Assembly (NCBI GenBank): GCA_018433835.1
Contig: JAHDQM010000047.1
Coordinates: 49,612 to 113,611 of the forward strand
Direction of reading: 5' to 3'
From: Methanoculleus sp.
GTDB taxonomy: Archaea; Halobacteriota; Methanomicrobia; Methanomicrobiales; Methanoculleaceae
DNA: 64,000 nucleotides
Below are positions 16,425 through 24,704 of this stretch, one piece after another. The notes under the pieces were generated by a model that was given only the letters and a program-made list of their open reading frames with translations, was not told where the DNA came from and made no database searches. Position 1 is the first letter of the stretch, and every line of letters begins with the position of its first letter. A program made the position numbers and the translations under genes.

Positions 16425-16433
16425 TATTTATCC
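16425..16433. promoter_or_regulatory. Divergent TATA-like element
   Basis: TATTTATCC (ATAAATA on the other strand) sits mid-way in the 112-base region between the divergent genes starting at 16368 and 16481 and could serve either; leaders of about 25-35 bases result on both sides. Confidence 0.4.
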
Positions 16434-16480
16434 GGAAACCCCAAACCTGAACAGAGGGTCTCCCGCCCGGAGATCGACCC

Positions 16481-17197
16481 ATGAGCGCGGACAACACGAC
16501 AGATATATCCGAACCGGAGGGCTGGAAGACCCTCCTCGCAAACCCCTACCTTGCCGGCCCCATAAAATTCGTCCTGCCGCTCGCCATCATCCCGGCCGTC
16601 TTTGGGCTGCTCTACCTGATCGAGCCCTACCAGCAGTTCCTCATGATCTCCGGGCTGCTTGCCGCCTACTTCGTCCCCCCGGCCGGGAAGGAGTCGATCA
16701 TTCCCATCGCTATCGTAATGGGCTACCCCTGGTGGCTCGTCACGCTCGTGATCGTTCTCCTCGACGTGGCCGTCTCCCTCTTCGTCGTCTGGAACTTCGA
16801 TCTGGCGCTGAAGATCCCCCTCGTCGGCAGACTGCTCAAGAGCGGGATGACGGTCGGCCGGAACTACACCGAGACCCAGCCCTGGCTCCGGCGGTTCTCG
16901 ACGATCGGGCTCGTCCTCTTCGTCTTCTTCCCGCTCCAGGGAACCGGGGCGATGAACGGGGCGATCCTCGGCCGGCTGCTGGGGCTGGAGAAGGCCCGGG
17001 TCCTGGCCTGCGTCTGCGCCGGGTCGCTCGCCTCCAGCCTCATCATCGCCCTCGGGGCCGACGTGATTCTGGACGTCTACCGGCAGGATCCGGTTCTCGG
17101 GATCGGCATCCTGGTCGCGGTCGTCGTCGCCGTCCTGGCCGCCGTCGTGGGGTGGCGGTTGTATAAGGGGCGGCTCCGGGAACGGACGCCCCGGTGA
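16481..17197 (+). CDS. Small multidrug export protein family (COG2426) membrane protein
   Basis: A 238-residue membrane protein with about six hydrophobic segments. The pattern PPAGKESIIPIAIVMGYPWWLVTLVIVLLD and later LFVFFPLQGTGAMNGAILGRLLGL, with the re-entrant-like glycine/proline segment, matches the family annotated as putative small multidrug export proteins (Pfam Sm_multidrug_ex). The name is historical and transport has not been shown for most members. A soluble N-terminal stretch of about 20 residues precedes the first helix. GGAGATC lies upstream of the ATG. Confidence 0.75.
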   Translation: MSADNTTDISEPEGWKTLLANPYLAGPIKFVLPLAIIPAVFGLLYLIEPYQQFLMISGLLAAYFVPPAGKESIIPIAIVMGYPWWLVTLVIVLLDVAVSLFVVWNFDLALKIPLVGRLLKSGMTVGRNYTETQPWLRRFSTIGLVLFVFFPLQGTGAMNGAILGRLLGLEKARVLACVCAGSLASSLIIALGADVILDVYRQDPVLGIGILVAVVVAVLAAVVGWRLYKGRLRERTPR

Positions 17198-17288
17198 CGG
17201 CGCGCCGCTGTCCGCTTCAATTAAACGGGGGCAATTTCGCAGGCCTTAAATTCCCTACCTTCCTTTTTTCCTGTATCGAGGGATTTTG

Positions 17289-18128
17289 ATGAGTTCTCAA
17301 TTATACCCGTGGATCGTCGCCGCTCTGGCGGTCCTGGTCGCCGCCGGTGCCGGTTTTGCGGCGCTGAACCCGCCGGCGCCGCCGCCCGCCCCCGTGACCG
17401 ACGGAGATGCTGCGGCACTCCTTATCCGCATGCAGTCCGGGATCACCGCGGCGATCGAGGGCCTGGACGACCGCCTGGCATACGCGGCGTTCGACCTCGG
17501 GAGTACAGGCTTCAACGACGCCGCCGCCCGCGCGGTCCTCGCGAACCTCTCCGGCACCGACCCGTCGATCGTCGACTGCACGGCCAGTGACGCGGGCGGC
17601 ACGATCGTCGCCGCCGAGCCGGCTGCGTATCGCAATGTCGAGGGCGCGGACGTCCGGGGCCAGGCCCACGTCCGGCACGTCCTCGCGACGAAGCGGCCGA
17701 TCATGAGCGAGGTGATCACGGTCGCGGAAGGGTTCCCGGCGGCGGTCATCACCGCGCCCGTCTTTACGAACGAGAGCGAGTTCGTTGGGTTCGCCTCCGT
17801 CGTCTTCCGCCCGGAGGCCCTGATCGCCGGCGTCGCCGGCCCGGCGGCGAACGGCACCCCCTACCAGGTGATGGTCGTCCAGACGGACGGCCGGGTGCTC
17901 TACGACACCGACCCGGCCCAGGTCGGGAAGATGACGTTTGAGGACACGCTCTATGCGGACTACCCGGACCTGCTCGATGTGGCCCGCCGGGTCGCCGACG
18001 AGCGTTACGGCACCGCGACCTACGGGTTTGCGGCCGACGGCGGGCAGGCGGTGCAGAAGGAGATCGCCTGGACGACGGCCGGGCTCCACGGGGTCGAGTG
18101 GCGCGTGGCGGTGATCAAGGAGGTTTGA
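17289..18128 (+). CDS. Exported single-Cache (PDC) sensor-domain protein
   Basis: A 279-residue protein with an N-terminal signal anchor (residues 7-26) followed by an extracellular domain of the Cache/PDC type: a long first helix (about 40-65), the strand-loop DVRGQAHVRHVLATKRPIMSEV, a central FPAAVITAPVF and the late YDTDPAQVGKMTFED segment. Such domains bind small ligands and usually sit in receptors, but here no cytoplasmic output domain follows; the protein may be a lipidless tethered sensor or a binding protein. GAGGGA precedes the ATG. A PAS histidine kinase lies convergently downstream and could be a partner, though nothing in the sequence shows it. Confidence 0.7.
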   Translation: MSSQLYPWIVAALAVLVAAGAGFAALNPPAPPPAPVTDGDAAALLIRMQSGITAAIEGLDDRLAYAAFDLGSTGFNDAAARAVLANLSGTDPSIVDCTASDAGGTIVAAEPAAYRNVEGADVRGQAHVRHVLATKRPIMSEVITVAEGFPAAVITAPVFTNESEFVGFASVVFRPEALIAGVAGPAANGTPYQVMVVQTDGRVLYDTDPAQVGKMTFEDTLYADYPDLLDVARRVADERYGTATYGFAADGGQAVQKEIAWTTAGLHGVEWRVAVIKEV

Positions 18129-18179
18129 GGGAGGGGCAGTCCGCCCCCCTCACGCACCCGCTCTTCCTTCCTCTCCCGG

Positions 18180-19817
18180 TCACCCCGGCACCGCATCCGC
18201 TTCCCGGAGGAGGAGTGAGAACGCTGCCCCATCCCCGGGATGGCCCGGCACCCGGTCTTCGACCCAGATCCGGCCGCCGTAGCGGTCGATGAGGATCTGC
18301 ACCAGGTACAGCCCGAGCCCCTCGCCCACGCCCCGCTGCTTCTTCTCGTAGCGGTGGAAGATATCCTCTTTCTGGTCGTCCGGGACGCCCCGGCCGGTAT
18401 CCGCGACCGTCACCCGGACGAACCCGTCCTCTTCTTCCGTCCGGACGGTTACGGCGACGCCGGGACCCCCGTGCTTTACGGCGTTGCCGATCAGGTTCGT
18501 GAAGACCTCGGAAAGAAGGTCGTCGGCAAGGACCCGCCGCGGTGCGCCCTCGTAGGAGATGGAGATGTCCCGGAAGTGGTCGATCTCCGCCCTGATGACC
18601 GCGTCGAGATCCGTCGGCCGGAGGAGAGGCGGCCCGGCGTGAATCCGCCGGATCTTCGAGACGGTCCCGAGGATCTCGATGCTCTTTGCTATGCTCCGCT
18701 TCAGGTTCGCCATGTAACAGGCCGCCTCCCCCTCCACGGAGTCGATGAGCAGTTCTGAATAGAGGTTCGAGACATTCTCGGTGTTCCCGATGTCGTGAGT
18801 CAGGATATCGAGATAGAGGTTCGCCTCCCGGTGGGCGGACTCGAGGTCCCGGTGTACCCGGGCGAGATCGGTTGCGTGGCGCCTGATCGCCTCTTCAGTC
18901 CGCCTGCGCTCGGTGACGTCGCGGACTATCCCGCCCCGGAAGAGCGGCCGACCGGCCGGGTCGAGCGTCACCGTGAAGTGGTCTTCGAGCCAGCGATACC
19001 GGCCGTCTTTCGCCCGGAACCGGTACACGAGGAGGCCCCTGCCCGAGGCGGCAGCGGAATTCAGTTCCGCTTTAACCAGCGGGCGGTCGTCGGGATGGAT
19101 GCGGTCCATGACCTCTCCGATGTCCATCGCAGCCATCTCCTCCGGGGTGAAGCCGAGGATCTCCTCGATGACCGGGCTCATGTAGTCGTAGCGGTCCGCC
19201 TGCAGGTTGCGCCGGTAGGCCGCATCGAGCGAGTTTTCGAGAACCGCCCGGAACCGCTCCTCGCTCTCGCGCAGCGCCTCCTCCGCCCGCCTGCGCTCCG
19301 AGTCGTCGTAGACGTAACCCTGGGTCTCGAGCAGTCCGCCGTCCGGACCGAAGTGCCCGATCACGTTCTCCACGACATGGATACGGGTGCCGTCCCGGCG
19401 CCTCCTGGTCCGGCCCTCGTTCTCGACCTTTCCTCCCCTCCGGAGGCGCGCGATGAGCCGGTCACGGTCACGGGAGTCTTCGTAGAGATCCCGGATGTTG
19501 GTGTTCAGCGCGTCCTCTACGGAGGCAAACCCGAATATCCTGGCGAACGCCGGATTGCAGGCGAGTATCCGGCCGTCGGCGGCGGAGAGGTAATCTCCGG
19601 TGAGGTCGTCCTCAAAGAGCCGCCGGTAGCGTTCCTCGCTCTCCTGCAGGGCATCCTTTACCGACTGCAGCGTGACGTTCTCGCGCCGGAGCGCTGCGTT
19701 CTCGACCAGGAGTTCTGTCACGCGTTCATGGACCGACCGCTCTCCCGCTGCGAGGGGCCGCTGCCCCCCCGCTCCGGTGCGGGACGAACTCTCTGGTTCT
19801 CCTGAATGTACCGCCAT
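18180..19817 (-). CDS. Cytoplasmic PAS-domain sensor histidine kinase
   Basis: A 545-residue soluble kinase. After a coiled-coil N-terminus (about 25-60) come two PAS domains with PAC ends (about 61-180 and 185-310). The dimerisation region has the phosphoacceptor histidine in LDILTHDIGN (about residue 352), and the ATPase domain shows the N box NLIGNAVKHG, G1 DTGRGVP and G2 GVGEGLGLYL. No membrane segment or receiver domain is present, so the signal is internal and the partner is elsewhere. This PAS-PAS-HisKA form with an H-D-I-G-N phosphorylation box is common in Methanomicrobia. The start at 19817 has GGGAG upstream. Confidence 0.9.
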   Translation of the reverse strand: MAVHSGEPESSSRTGAGGQRPLAAGERSVHERVTELLVENAALRRENVTLQSVKDALQESEERYRRLFEDDLTGDYLSAADGRILACNPAFARIFGFASVEDALNTNIRDLYEDSRDRDRLIARLRRGGKVENEGRTRRRRDGTRIHVVENVIGHFGPDGGLLETQGYVYDDSERRRAEEALRESEERFRAVLENSLDAAYRRNLQADRYDYMSPVIEEILGFTPEEMAAMDIGEVMDRIHPDDRPLVKAELNSAAASGRGLLVYRFRAKDGRYRWLEDHFTVTLDPAGRPLFRGGIVRDVTERRRTEEAIRRHATDLARVHRDLESAHREANLYLDILTHDIGNTENVSNLYSELLIDSVEGEAACYMANLKRSIAKSIEILGTVSKIRRIHAGPPLLRPTDLDAVIRAEIDHFRDISISYEGAPRRVLADDLLSEVFTNLIGNAVKHGGPGVAVTVRTEEEDGFVRVTVADTGRGVPDDQKEDIFHRYEKKQRGVGEGLGLYLVQILIDRYGGRIWVEDRVPGHPGDGAAFSLLLREADAVPG

Positions 19818-19978
19818 CCGAACTCCCGGGGCTGGTTGTTGGTAGTAAACCTGAGTTTGCCTGAATCGTATTAATGCTACCTCCCGGAAGGCGGGAATGC
19901 AGGTCGGAGCCGGCCTCATGCAGACGCCCGCACGAACCCGGGAGGGGAAGCCGTAATCACAACGGGTATCTTATGTTC

Positions 19979-20005
19979 GTACAGCCAATGTACTGTACGT
20001 TACAG
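19979..20005. promoter_or_regulatory. Overlapping inverted repeats upstream of the beta-class methyltransferase gene
   Basis: GTACAG (19979-19984) and CTGTAC (19993-19998) are exact complements with an 8-base spacer, and CTGTA (19993-19997) pairs again with TACAG (20001-20005) around CGT. The three evenly placed half-sites end 27 bases before the methyltransferase ATG, suggesting an operator with alternative dimer positions. Confidence 0.35.
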
Positions 20006-20031
20006 CCCGCAACACGCCGCAGAGGAAAACT

Positions 20032-21042
20032 ATGAAGGTTGAGGAGGTCAACGGCAACATCTTCTACAACGGCGACTGCATCGTGGGGGCAAGAGCGCAT
20101 ATCCCCGACGATTCGGTGGACCTGATCGTCACCGATCCCCCGTACGGCATCAACGGCGACCGGTTGCACCACCACTACAACCGGGACGAGAGGTTCGTCG
20201 TCGGGGGCTACGTCGAGGTTCCCGCATCCGATTACGGGGATTTCAGCCTGAGGTGGATCCGGGAGGCGGAACGAATCCTCAGGCCGGGCGGGTCGATCTA
20301 CATCGTCTCGGGCTACACGAACCTCTACCACATACTCCACGCGCTGCGCGAGACGCGTCTTCGCGAGGTCAACCATATCATCTGGCGCTACAACTTCGGC
20401 GTCTACACCAGCCGGAAGTATGTCTCCTCCCACTACCACATCCTCTTCTACGAAAAACCGGGCGGCGAGAGGACGTTCAACCTGGAGTCGCGCTACGGGG
20501 CCGGGGAGAGGGGGCCGGACAGCGGGTCGCTGAACTACCGGGACCGTGAAGACGTCTGGTGCATCAACCGCGAGTACAAACCGGGGCAGGCGAAGAACAA
20601 GAACGAACTACCGGCGGAGTTGCTTACAAAGATGATCCAGTACAGCAGCAACGAGGGCGACCTCGTCTGCGATATGTTCCTCGGCGGTTTTTCGACCGCA
20701 AAGGTGGCCGTCGGCCTCAACCGCCGGGCGACCGGGTTTGAGGTCTCGGAGCAGGTCTTCGACCTGAGGATCGAAGAGTTGCGTGACATCGGGAAGGGAT
20801 GCCTGCTCTCAGCGCTCCGGAACCCGCGGACCGGGGAGCCGGAGAACCGGGGCAGGCCCTGGACGGACGCCGATCGCGAGACCCTGCTCGCCCGGTTCAC
20901 CGGGCTCATCGAGTCCGGCGAGACCAAGAAGAGGGCGATCGAGACGCTGGGGAGAGAACTCGGCCGGGGCCGGTGGGCAATCGAGAAGATGCTGAAGAAA
21001 CAGGGAGTCCGGACCGGCGGCAGGCGGGGCGACGGCACCTGA
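20032..21042 (+). CDS. DNA N6-adenine/N4-cytosine methyltransferase, beta class
   Basis: A 336-residue DNA methyltransferase. The catalytic motif TDPPYG is at residues 34-39 and the AdoMet-binding motif I (DMFLGGFSTAKVA) at 214-226; this order defines the beta class. A basic, probably DNA-binding helix (GRGRWAIEKMLKKQGVRTGGRR) closes the protein. DPPY favours N6-adenine as product. The next gene encodes a D12-class adenine methyltransferase, so the pair resembles the two-methylase arrangement of DpnII-type systems, where the beta-class enzyme modifies single-stranded GATC. No endonuclease gene is found next to it. The predicted specificity is inference. Only 109 bases separate the two genes. 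Confidence 0.88.
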   Translation: MKVEEVNGNIFYNGDCIVGARAHIPDDSVDLIVTDPPYGINGDRLHHHYNRDERFVVGGYVEVPASDYGDFSLRWIREAERILRPGGSIYIVSGYTNLYHILHALRETRLREVNHIIWRYNFGVYTSRKYVSSHYHILFYEKPGGERTFNLESRYGAGERGPDSGSLNYRDREDVWCINREYKPGQAKNKNELPAELLTKMIQYSSNEGDLVCDMFLGGFSTAKVAVGLNRRATGFEVSEQVFDLRIEELRDIGKGCLLSALRNPRTGEPENRGRPWTDADRETLLARFTGLIESGETKKRAIETLGRELGRGRWAIEKMLKKQGVRTGGRRGDGT

Positions 21043-21095
21043 ACCCGGCACGGGGGTACCGGAGGGCACCGCCGCAGGGTACGGACAACGCTAAC

Positions 21096-21109
21096 GTGTT
21101 TCAAAACAC
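21096..21109. promoter_or_regulatory. Short palindrome between the two methyltransferase genes
   Basis: GTGTTT and AAACAC are exact complements separated by CA (21096-21109), followed by an AT-rich stretch. It could be an operator for the second gene or a weak terminator for the first. Confidence 0.25.
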
Positions 21110-21151
21110 ATTATTGTTGATACCGCGATTCACGCCGGATGGTAGAGACCT

Positions 21152-22078
21152 ATGGCAACACCCACCGCACGACCGTTCCTCAAGTGGGCAGGCGGAAAGG
21201 CGCAACTGCTCGATGCGTTCACCCTGAGAGTCCCCCGGGAACTCGCCGAGGGAAACCTCCCGGTCTTTGTCGAACCGTTCATGGGCGGCGGAGCGGTCTA
21301 TTTTCACTTCAACAGCATCTTTGAGTTCAGGGAGTGCCACATCTTCGATATCAACGCGGAACTGGTCCTCGCCTACAGCGTTGTCAAAAACGACGTCTCC
21401 GGCCTCATCGAGTACCTTCGCGACGTCTCGGACGAGTTCCTCGCAAAGGACGACGCCGGGCGCAGGGAGTACTACTACGCCGTGCGGGATGCGTTCAACC
21501 GCGAGCGGGAGGGTATCGATTTCGAGCGGTACGGCGAGGAATGGGTGGAGCGGGCAGGCCGGTTCATCTTCCTCAACAGGACGTGCTTCAACGGCCTCTA
21601 TCGGGTAAACTCCCTGGGCGGGTTTAACGTCCCGTTCGGCAGGTACCGTAACCCGCGGATCCTGCACGAAGACGTGCTCAGGGCCGATTCCGTTGCGCTT
21701 CGGGACACGACCATCCACCTCGGCGATTTCACGCAGGCGGAGCCCTGCATATCACGGGACTCCTTCGTCTACCTCGACCCGCCCTACCGGCCCCTGAACC
21801 GGACGTCGTCGTTCACGCAGTACTCCAAGAACAGGTTTTCCGACGAGGAGCAGAGGCGCCTTGCGGCATTCTACGCACGGTGCGACGAAAAAGGCGCGAG
21901 ACTCATGCTGAGCAACTCGGACCCGAAGAACATCGACCCGGACGACGGGTTCTTCGACGACCTCTATGCCGGATACCGCATAGACCGGGTTCCGGCGAGG
22001 AGAGCAATCAACTGCGACGGGACGAAGCGTGGAGAGATCCACGAGATCATCGTCACGAACTACAGCCCCAAAGAATAA
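21152..22078 (+). CDS. D12-class (Dam/DpnM-like) DNA adenine methyltransferase
   Basis: A 308-residue alpha-class N6-adenine methyltransferase. FLKWAGGK (residues 9-16) and EPFMGGGAVYF (41-51) form the AdoMet site, and LDPPYRP (208-214) is the catalytic motif; the helical insert between them is the target-recognition region and carries FIFLNRTCFNGLYRVN, typical of the MethyltransfD12 family. Members of this size usually methylate GATC, which is a prediction here. The gene follows a beta-class methyltransferase and precedes a broken IS5-type transposase, so the restriction partner may have been lost or never present. Confidence 0.92.
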   Translation: MATPTARPFLKWAGGKAQLLDAFTLRVPRELAEGNLPVFVEPFMGGGAVYFHFNSIFEFRECHIFDINAELVLAYSVVKNDVSGLIEYLRDVSDEFLAKDDAGRREYYYAVRDAFNREREGIDFERYGEEWVERAGRFIFLNRTCFNGLYRVNSLGGFNVPFGRYRNPRILHEDVLRADSVALRDTTIHLGDFTQAEPCISRDSFVYLDPPYRPLNRTSSFTQYSKNRFSDEEQRRLAAFYARCDEKGARLMLSNSDPKNIDPDDGFFDDLYAGYRIDRVPARRAINCDGTKRGEIHEIIVTNYSPKE

Positions 22079-22125
22079 TAGCGCCCCGGTCCGGGGTTTC
22101 CGGTTCCCGGAGCCGTCCAAAAACT

Positions 22126-22460
22126 ATGAAATCCCCCGGGAGAGATGCGAGACCCGTGGCATTCCGGGAGACCGTCCGGAGACACCTCCCGCTCCGGAAA
22201 CCCCACATCGGCAGGCCCCGCCGCGATCCCCGGCACCCCTTCAACGGGGTCCTGTACGTCCTCTCCACCGGGTGTACCTGGAGAGCGATGTGCCGGCGAA
22301 GTACGGGCCGAAATCGACGGTGCACCGCTACCACCTCGAACTCTGCGAGCGTGGGGAGGACCGGGCGATCTTTCTCGACCTGCTCCGGTCGGGCTACGAG
22401 TTCCGGAAGGGGGAGGATACCCGGTGCGCCGTGGGAGAACTCCGGTCTCCCGTACCGTAG
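22126..22460 (+). pseudogene. IS5-family transposase remnant (DUF4096-type N-terminal region), frameshifted
   Basis: The first frame reads RHLPLRKPHIGRPRRDPRHP, then NGVLYVLSTGCTWRAM, which is the start of IS5-type transposases (two-residue variants of GRPRxDxRxxxNGILYVLRTGCPWR). The similarity then continues in a different frame with DVPAKYGPKSTVHRYHLELCERG, the expected next segment (P-x-x-Y-G-x-x-x-T-V-x-R). A frameshift near 22280-22290 therefore splits it. The catalytic DDE domain is absent and no terminal inverted repeats are evident. It occupies the space between the D12 methyltransferase and the cbiE stop codon. Confidence 0.7.
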
Positions 22461-22463
22461 GTG

Positions 22464-23036
22464 TTAAAACTCCCCCGCCACCACCACGAAGAGACCACCC
22501 CGGGGCACCGGGGGCTCCGCCGCCGTCCCGACGGCGATCCGCTCGTCCGGGTAGCCGAGGTCTTCGCAGACGGCAAGCCGGATCAGGGGCGGGAGGGCGG
22601 CCGCGAGCGCCCCAACGTCGAAGGCCGGGTCGGCGATGAGGAAGACGACCCGGCCCGCGAGGACCTCCTCCCCGGCTTCGGCGACGGCCCGGGCATGGTC
22701 CTTCCCGTGGGCCGAGACGACCGCCGCCTTCGTCAGCGGGACCTTCAGGCGGGCGAAGGCGACCTGGAGGGAGGATATCCCCGGGACAACATCGCCCGGG
22801 AGGTAGCCCAGGCCCGCAAGCATCGGGTCCCCCGTCGAGAGGACGACCGCGTGGGCCGGGAGGGACCGGAGGCTCCGGTAGTCCGTGATCTCGTGCACCT
22901 CGCACCCCGGCGGGATGACGTCCCGTGCAAGCGCGATCGCCCGGGCCGAGCCATAGACGAGCGATGCGCCCGCGATGACGCTCGCCGCCTCCGCGGTCAG
23001 CATCCCCGGGCCGCACCCCACTCCAACGACCTTCAT
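22464..23036 (-). CDS. cbiE: Cobalt-precorrin-7 C5-methyltransferase CbiE
   Basis: A 190-residue tetrapyrrole methylase. The N-terminus VVGVGCGPGMLT is the first AdoMet/glycine-rich signature, followed by the central VVLSTGDPMLAGLG (the conserved S-x-G-D-P motif) and VVPGISSLQVAFARL. CbiE methylates C5 of the corrin precursor, working with CbiT, which is the first gene of the same operon. CbiE and CbiT are separate proteins here rather than the fused CobL form. The start overlaps the cbiD stop (ATGA). It is the last gene of the cbi operon and ends a few bases from the IS5 remnant. Confidence 0.93.
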   Translation of the reverse strand: MKVVGVGCGPGMLTAEAASVIAGASLVYGSARAIALARDVIPPGCEVHEITDYRSLRSLPAHAVVLSTGDPMLAGLGYLPGDVVPGISSLQVAFARLKVPLTKAAVVSAHGKDHARAVAEAGEEVLAGRVVFLIADPAFDVGALAAALPPLIRLAVCEDLGYPDERIAVGTAAEPPVPRGGLFVVVAGEF

Positions 23037-24043
23037 GGCGACTCCCCGATGATTCGGCCGTCGCGGTCGACTATCACGACCCTGACGCGGGGACAGCGCG
23101 CCCGGAACGCCGCAAGCTCCCGGCGGGCCGTCTCCTCCCAGACCGGAGTCGCCGAGAGTTCCTCCACCGTCGCGCACCCGGTTCCCTCGAGGACGTCCGG
23201 GTTCATGAATTTCAGGATCAGCCCCGGGAGCCCACAAATAATCGCGTCACCGTCGGCCGCCCGGAGCGCCTCGTGGAGTTTATTTCCCACGAGGATCGCC
23301 TCGCGCTCCGGAAAGAGGAGCCGGGAGTAGCGCAGGCCGAGCCGACCTGTCGTCAGCACGACCGCATCGGCGCGGGCGACCCGGTCGAGCACCCCCTCCG
23401 TCATGTGATCGTCCCAGGGCTCCACGAACCCGGTCGTCCCGAGGACCGATATGCCGCCCTGCACCCCGATCTTCGGGTTCAGCGTCTTCTGCGCCACCTC
23501 CGCACCCCGGGGGACCGTGAGGATAACCGTCGTCCCGGATAGATCCGCCTCCTCCACCGCCTCGTCGATCGAGCGCCGGATGCAGTCGAGCGCCGGGGCG
23601 CTGATCGCCGGCGTCCCCCGCAGGTGGCGGGGAGTGTCGCGGGCGAAACTCCCGACACCCTCGCCGGGGACGAACTGGATCCCTCCCGAGAGGGAAGGGA
23701 CTGCCATCGCGACGAACTCGAGCCCCGCAGTCACGTCGGAGGGGTAGTCACCGGCGTCCTTCAGGCACGACGCCCGCCCGCGGTAGGCGTCCACCGGGAG
23801 CCTGACCGCAATCCCGCAGGGAAGGGTGACGCCCACCTCCTCCACGGTATCGAGGGCGAGCGAGAGGACCGCCGCCTTGCAGGCCGCGGCTGCCGTCGTC
23901 CCGGTCGTGAACCCCCGGCGGAGGACCGATCCCGACGCCGTCAGGACCGCAAGGCCCCGCCGGACGTCGCCGAGGAGGTCGGGGGAGCGGCAGGCCTCCA
24001 CCCACGCCTCGGGGTACTCGAAGTCAGTAACCGGGTCCCGCAT
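23033..24043 (-). CDS. cbiD: Cobalt-precorrin-5B C1-methyltransferase CbiD
   Basis: A 336-residue protein with the CbiD hallmarks LRRGFTTGTTAAAACKAA near the N-terminus, PRGAEVAQKTLNPKIGVQGGISVLGTTG in the middle (shown here in part: LNPKIGVQGGISVLGTTG) and FVGN-type ILVGNKLHEAL later. CbiD performs C1 methylation and ring-contraction-linked deacylation steps of the anaerobic route and is not related to the other methylases. The start at 24043 lies within the 3' end of cbiC; a GTG at 24052 is an alternative. The stop overlaps the cbiE start. Confidence 0.93.
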   Translation of the reverse strand: MRDPVTDFEYPEAWVEACRSPDLLGDVRRGLAVLTASGSVLRRGFTTGTTAAAACKAAVLSLALDTVEEVGVTLPCGIAVRLPVDAYRGRASCLKDAGDYPSDVTAGLEFVAMAVPSLSGGIQFVPGEGVGSFARDTPRHLRGTPAISAPALDCIRRSIDEAVEEADLSGTTVILTVPRGAEVAQKTLNPKIGVQGGISVLGTTGFVEPWDDHMTEGVLDRVARADAVVLTTGRLGLRYSRLLFPEREAILVGNKLHEALRAADGDAIICGLPGLILKFMNPDVLEGTGCATVEELSATPVWEETARRELAAFRARCPRVRVVIVDRDGRIIGESP

Positions 24044-24704
24044 GGCCTGCACGCTCGGCGAGGATCGTGATGATCTCGTTTATCGCCGCCACCGCAACCG
24101 GTGTTCCGCCCCGGGTGCCGGCATTGGATACCGACGGCACGTCGAGGGCACGGAGCGCCTCCTTCGACTCCGCCGCGTTCACGAACCCCACCGGGGTTCC
24201 GACGACCAGCGCCGGCCGAACGGAGGCCCGGACCATATCGCAGACGACGAGGAGCGCCGAGGGGGCGTTCCCGATCACCACGATTGCGCCCTCCAGCCGG
24301 TCGCGCAGAGCAAGGAACCCCGCGGACGTCCGGGTGATCCCGCGCTCGCGGGCGATATCCGCTCCGTAGTCGAGGGCGCAGAGGATCTCGCTTGCATGCC
24401 CGCGTTTCAGGATGCCCGCCTGCACCATCCGGATATCGACGACGATCGGCGCCTGACGGGCAAGCGCAGCAACCCCGGCCTCGACCGGGTCGCCGGCAAA
24501 CCGCATCAGGTCGGCCATCGCGAAGTCGCCGACCGCGACCGAGCACCGCTGCCGGATCCGGTCCTCGGGGGTGGTGTTTCCCACCCTCTCCCGGGCCAGG
24601 TTCCGGCTCGTGCTCGCTATCGCGTAGGCCTCCGGCGTGACCGCCGCAAGGTCAGTATACGTATTTCCGGTGGTATCCCCGGGGCGTGATGATTCCTCTC
24701 GCAT
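24024..24704 (-). CDS. cbiC: Cobalt-precorrin-8 methylmutase CbiC
   Basis: A 226-residue CbiC/CobH protein that moves the C11 methyl group to C12 to give cobyrinate. The conserved RCSVAVGDFAMADLMRF, the catalytic-histidine region ILKRGHASEILCALD and NAPSALL...GTPVGFVNAAESKEAL are all present. The start at 24704 is chosen because GGAGG stands nine bases upstream; it overlaps the 3' end of cbiH by about 50 bases. The family domain itself begins at TDLAAVTPEAYAIAS, about fifteen residues in. Confidence 0.93.
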   Translation of the reverse strand: MREESSRPGDTTGNTYTDLAAVTPEAYAIASTSRNLARERVGNTTPEDRIRQRCSVAVGDFAMADLMRFAGDPVEAGVAALARQAPIVVDIRMVQAGILKRGHASEILCALDYGADIARERGITRTSAGFLALRDRLEGAIVVIGNAPSALLVVCDMVRASVRPALVVGTPVGFVNAAESKEALRALDVPSVSNAGTRGGTPVAVAAINEIITILAERAGHAGPGY

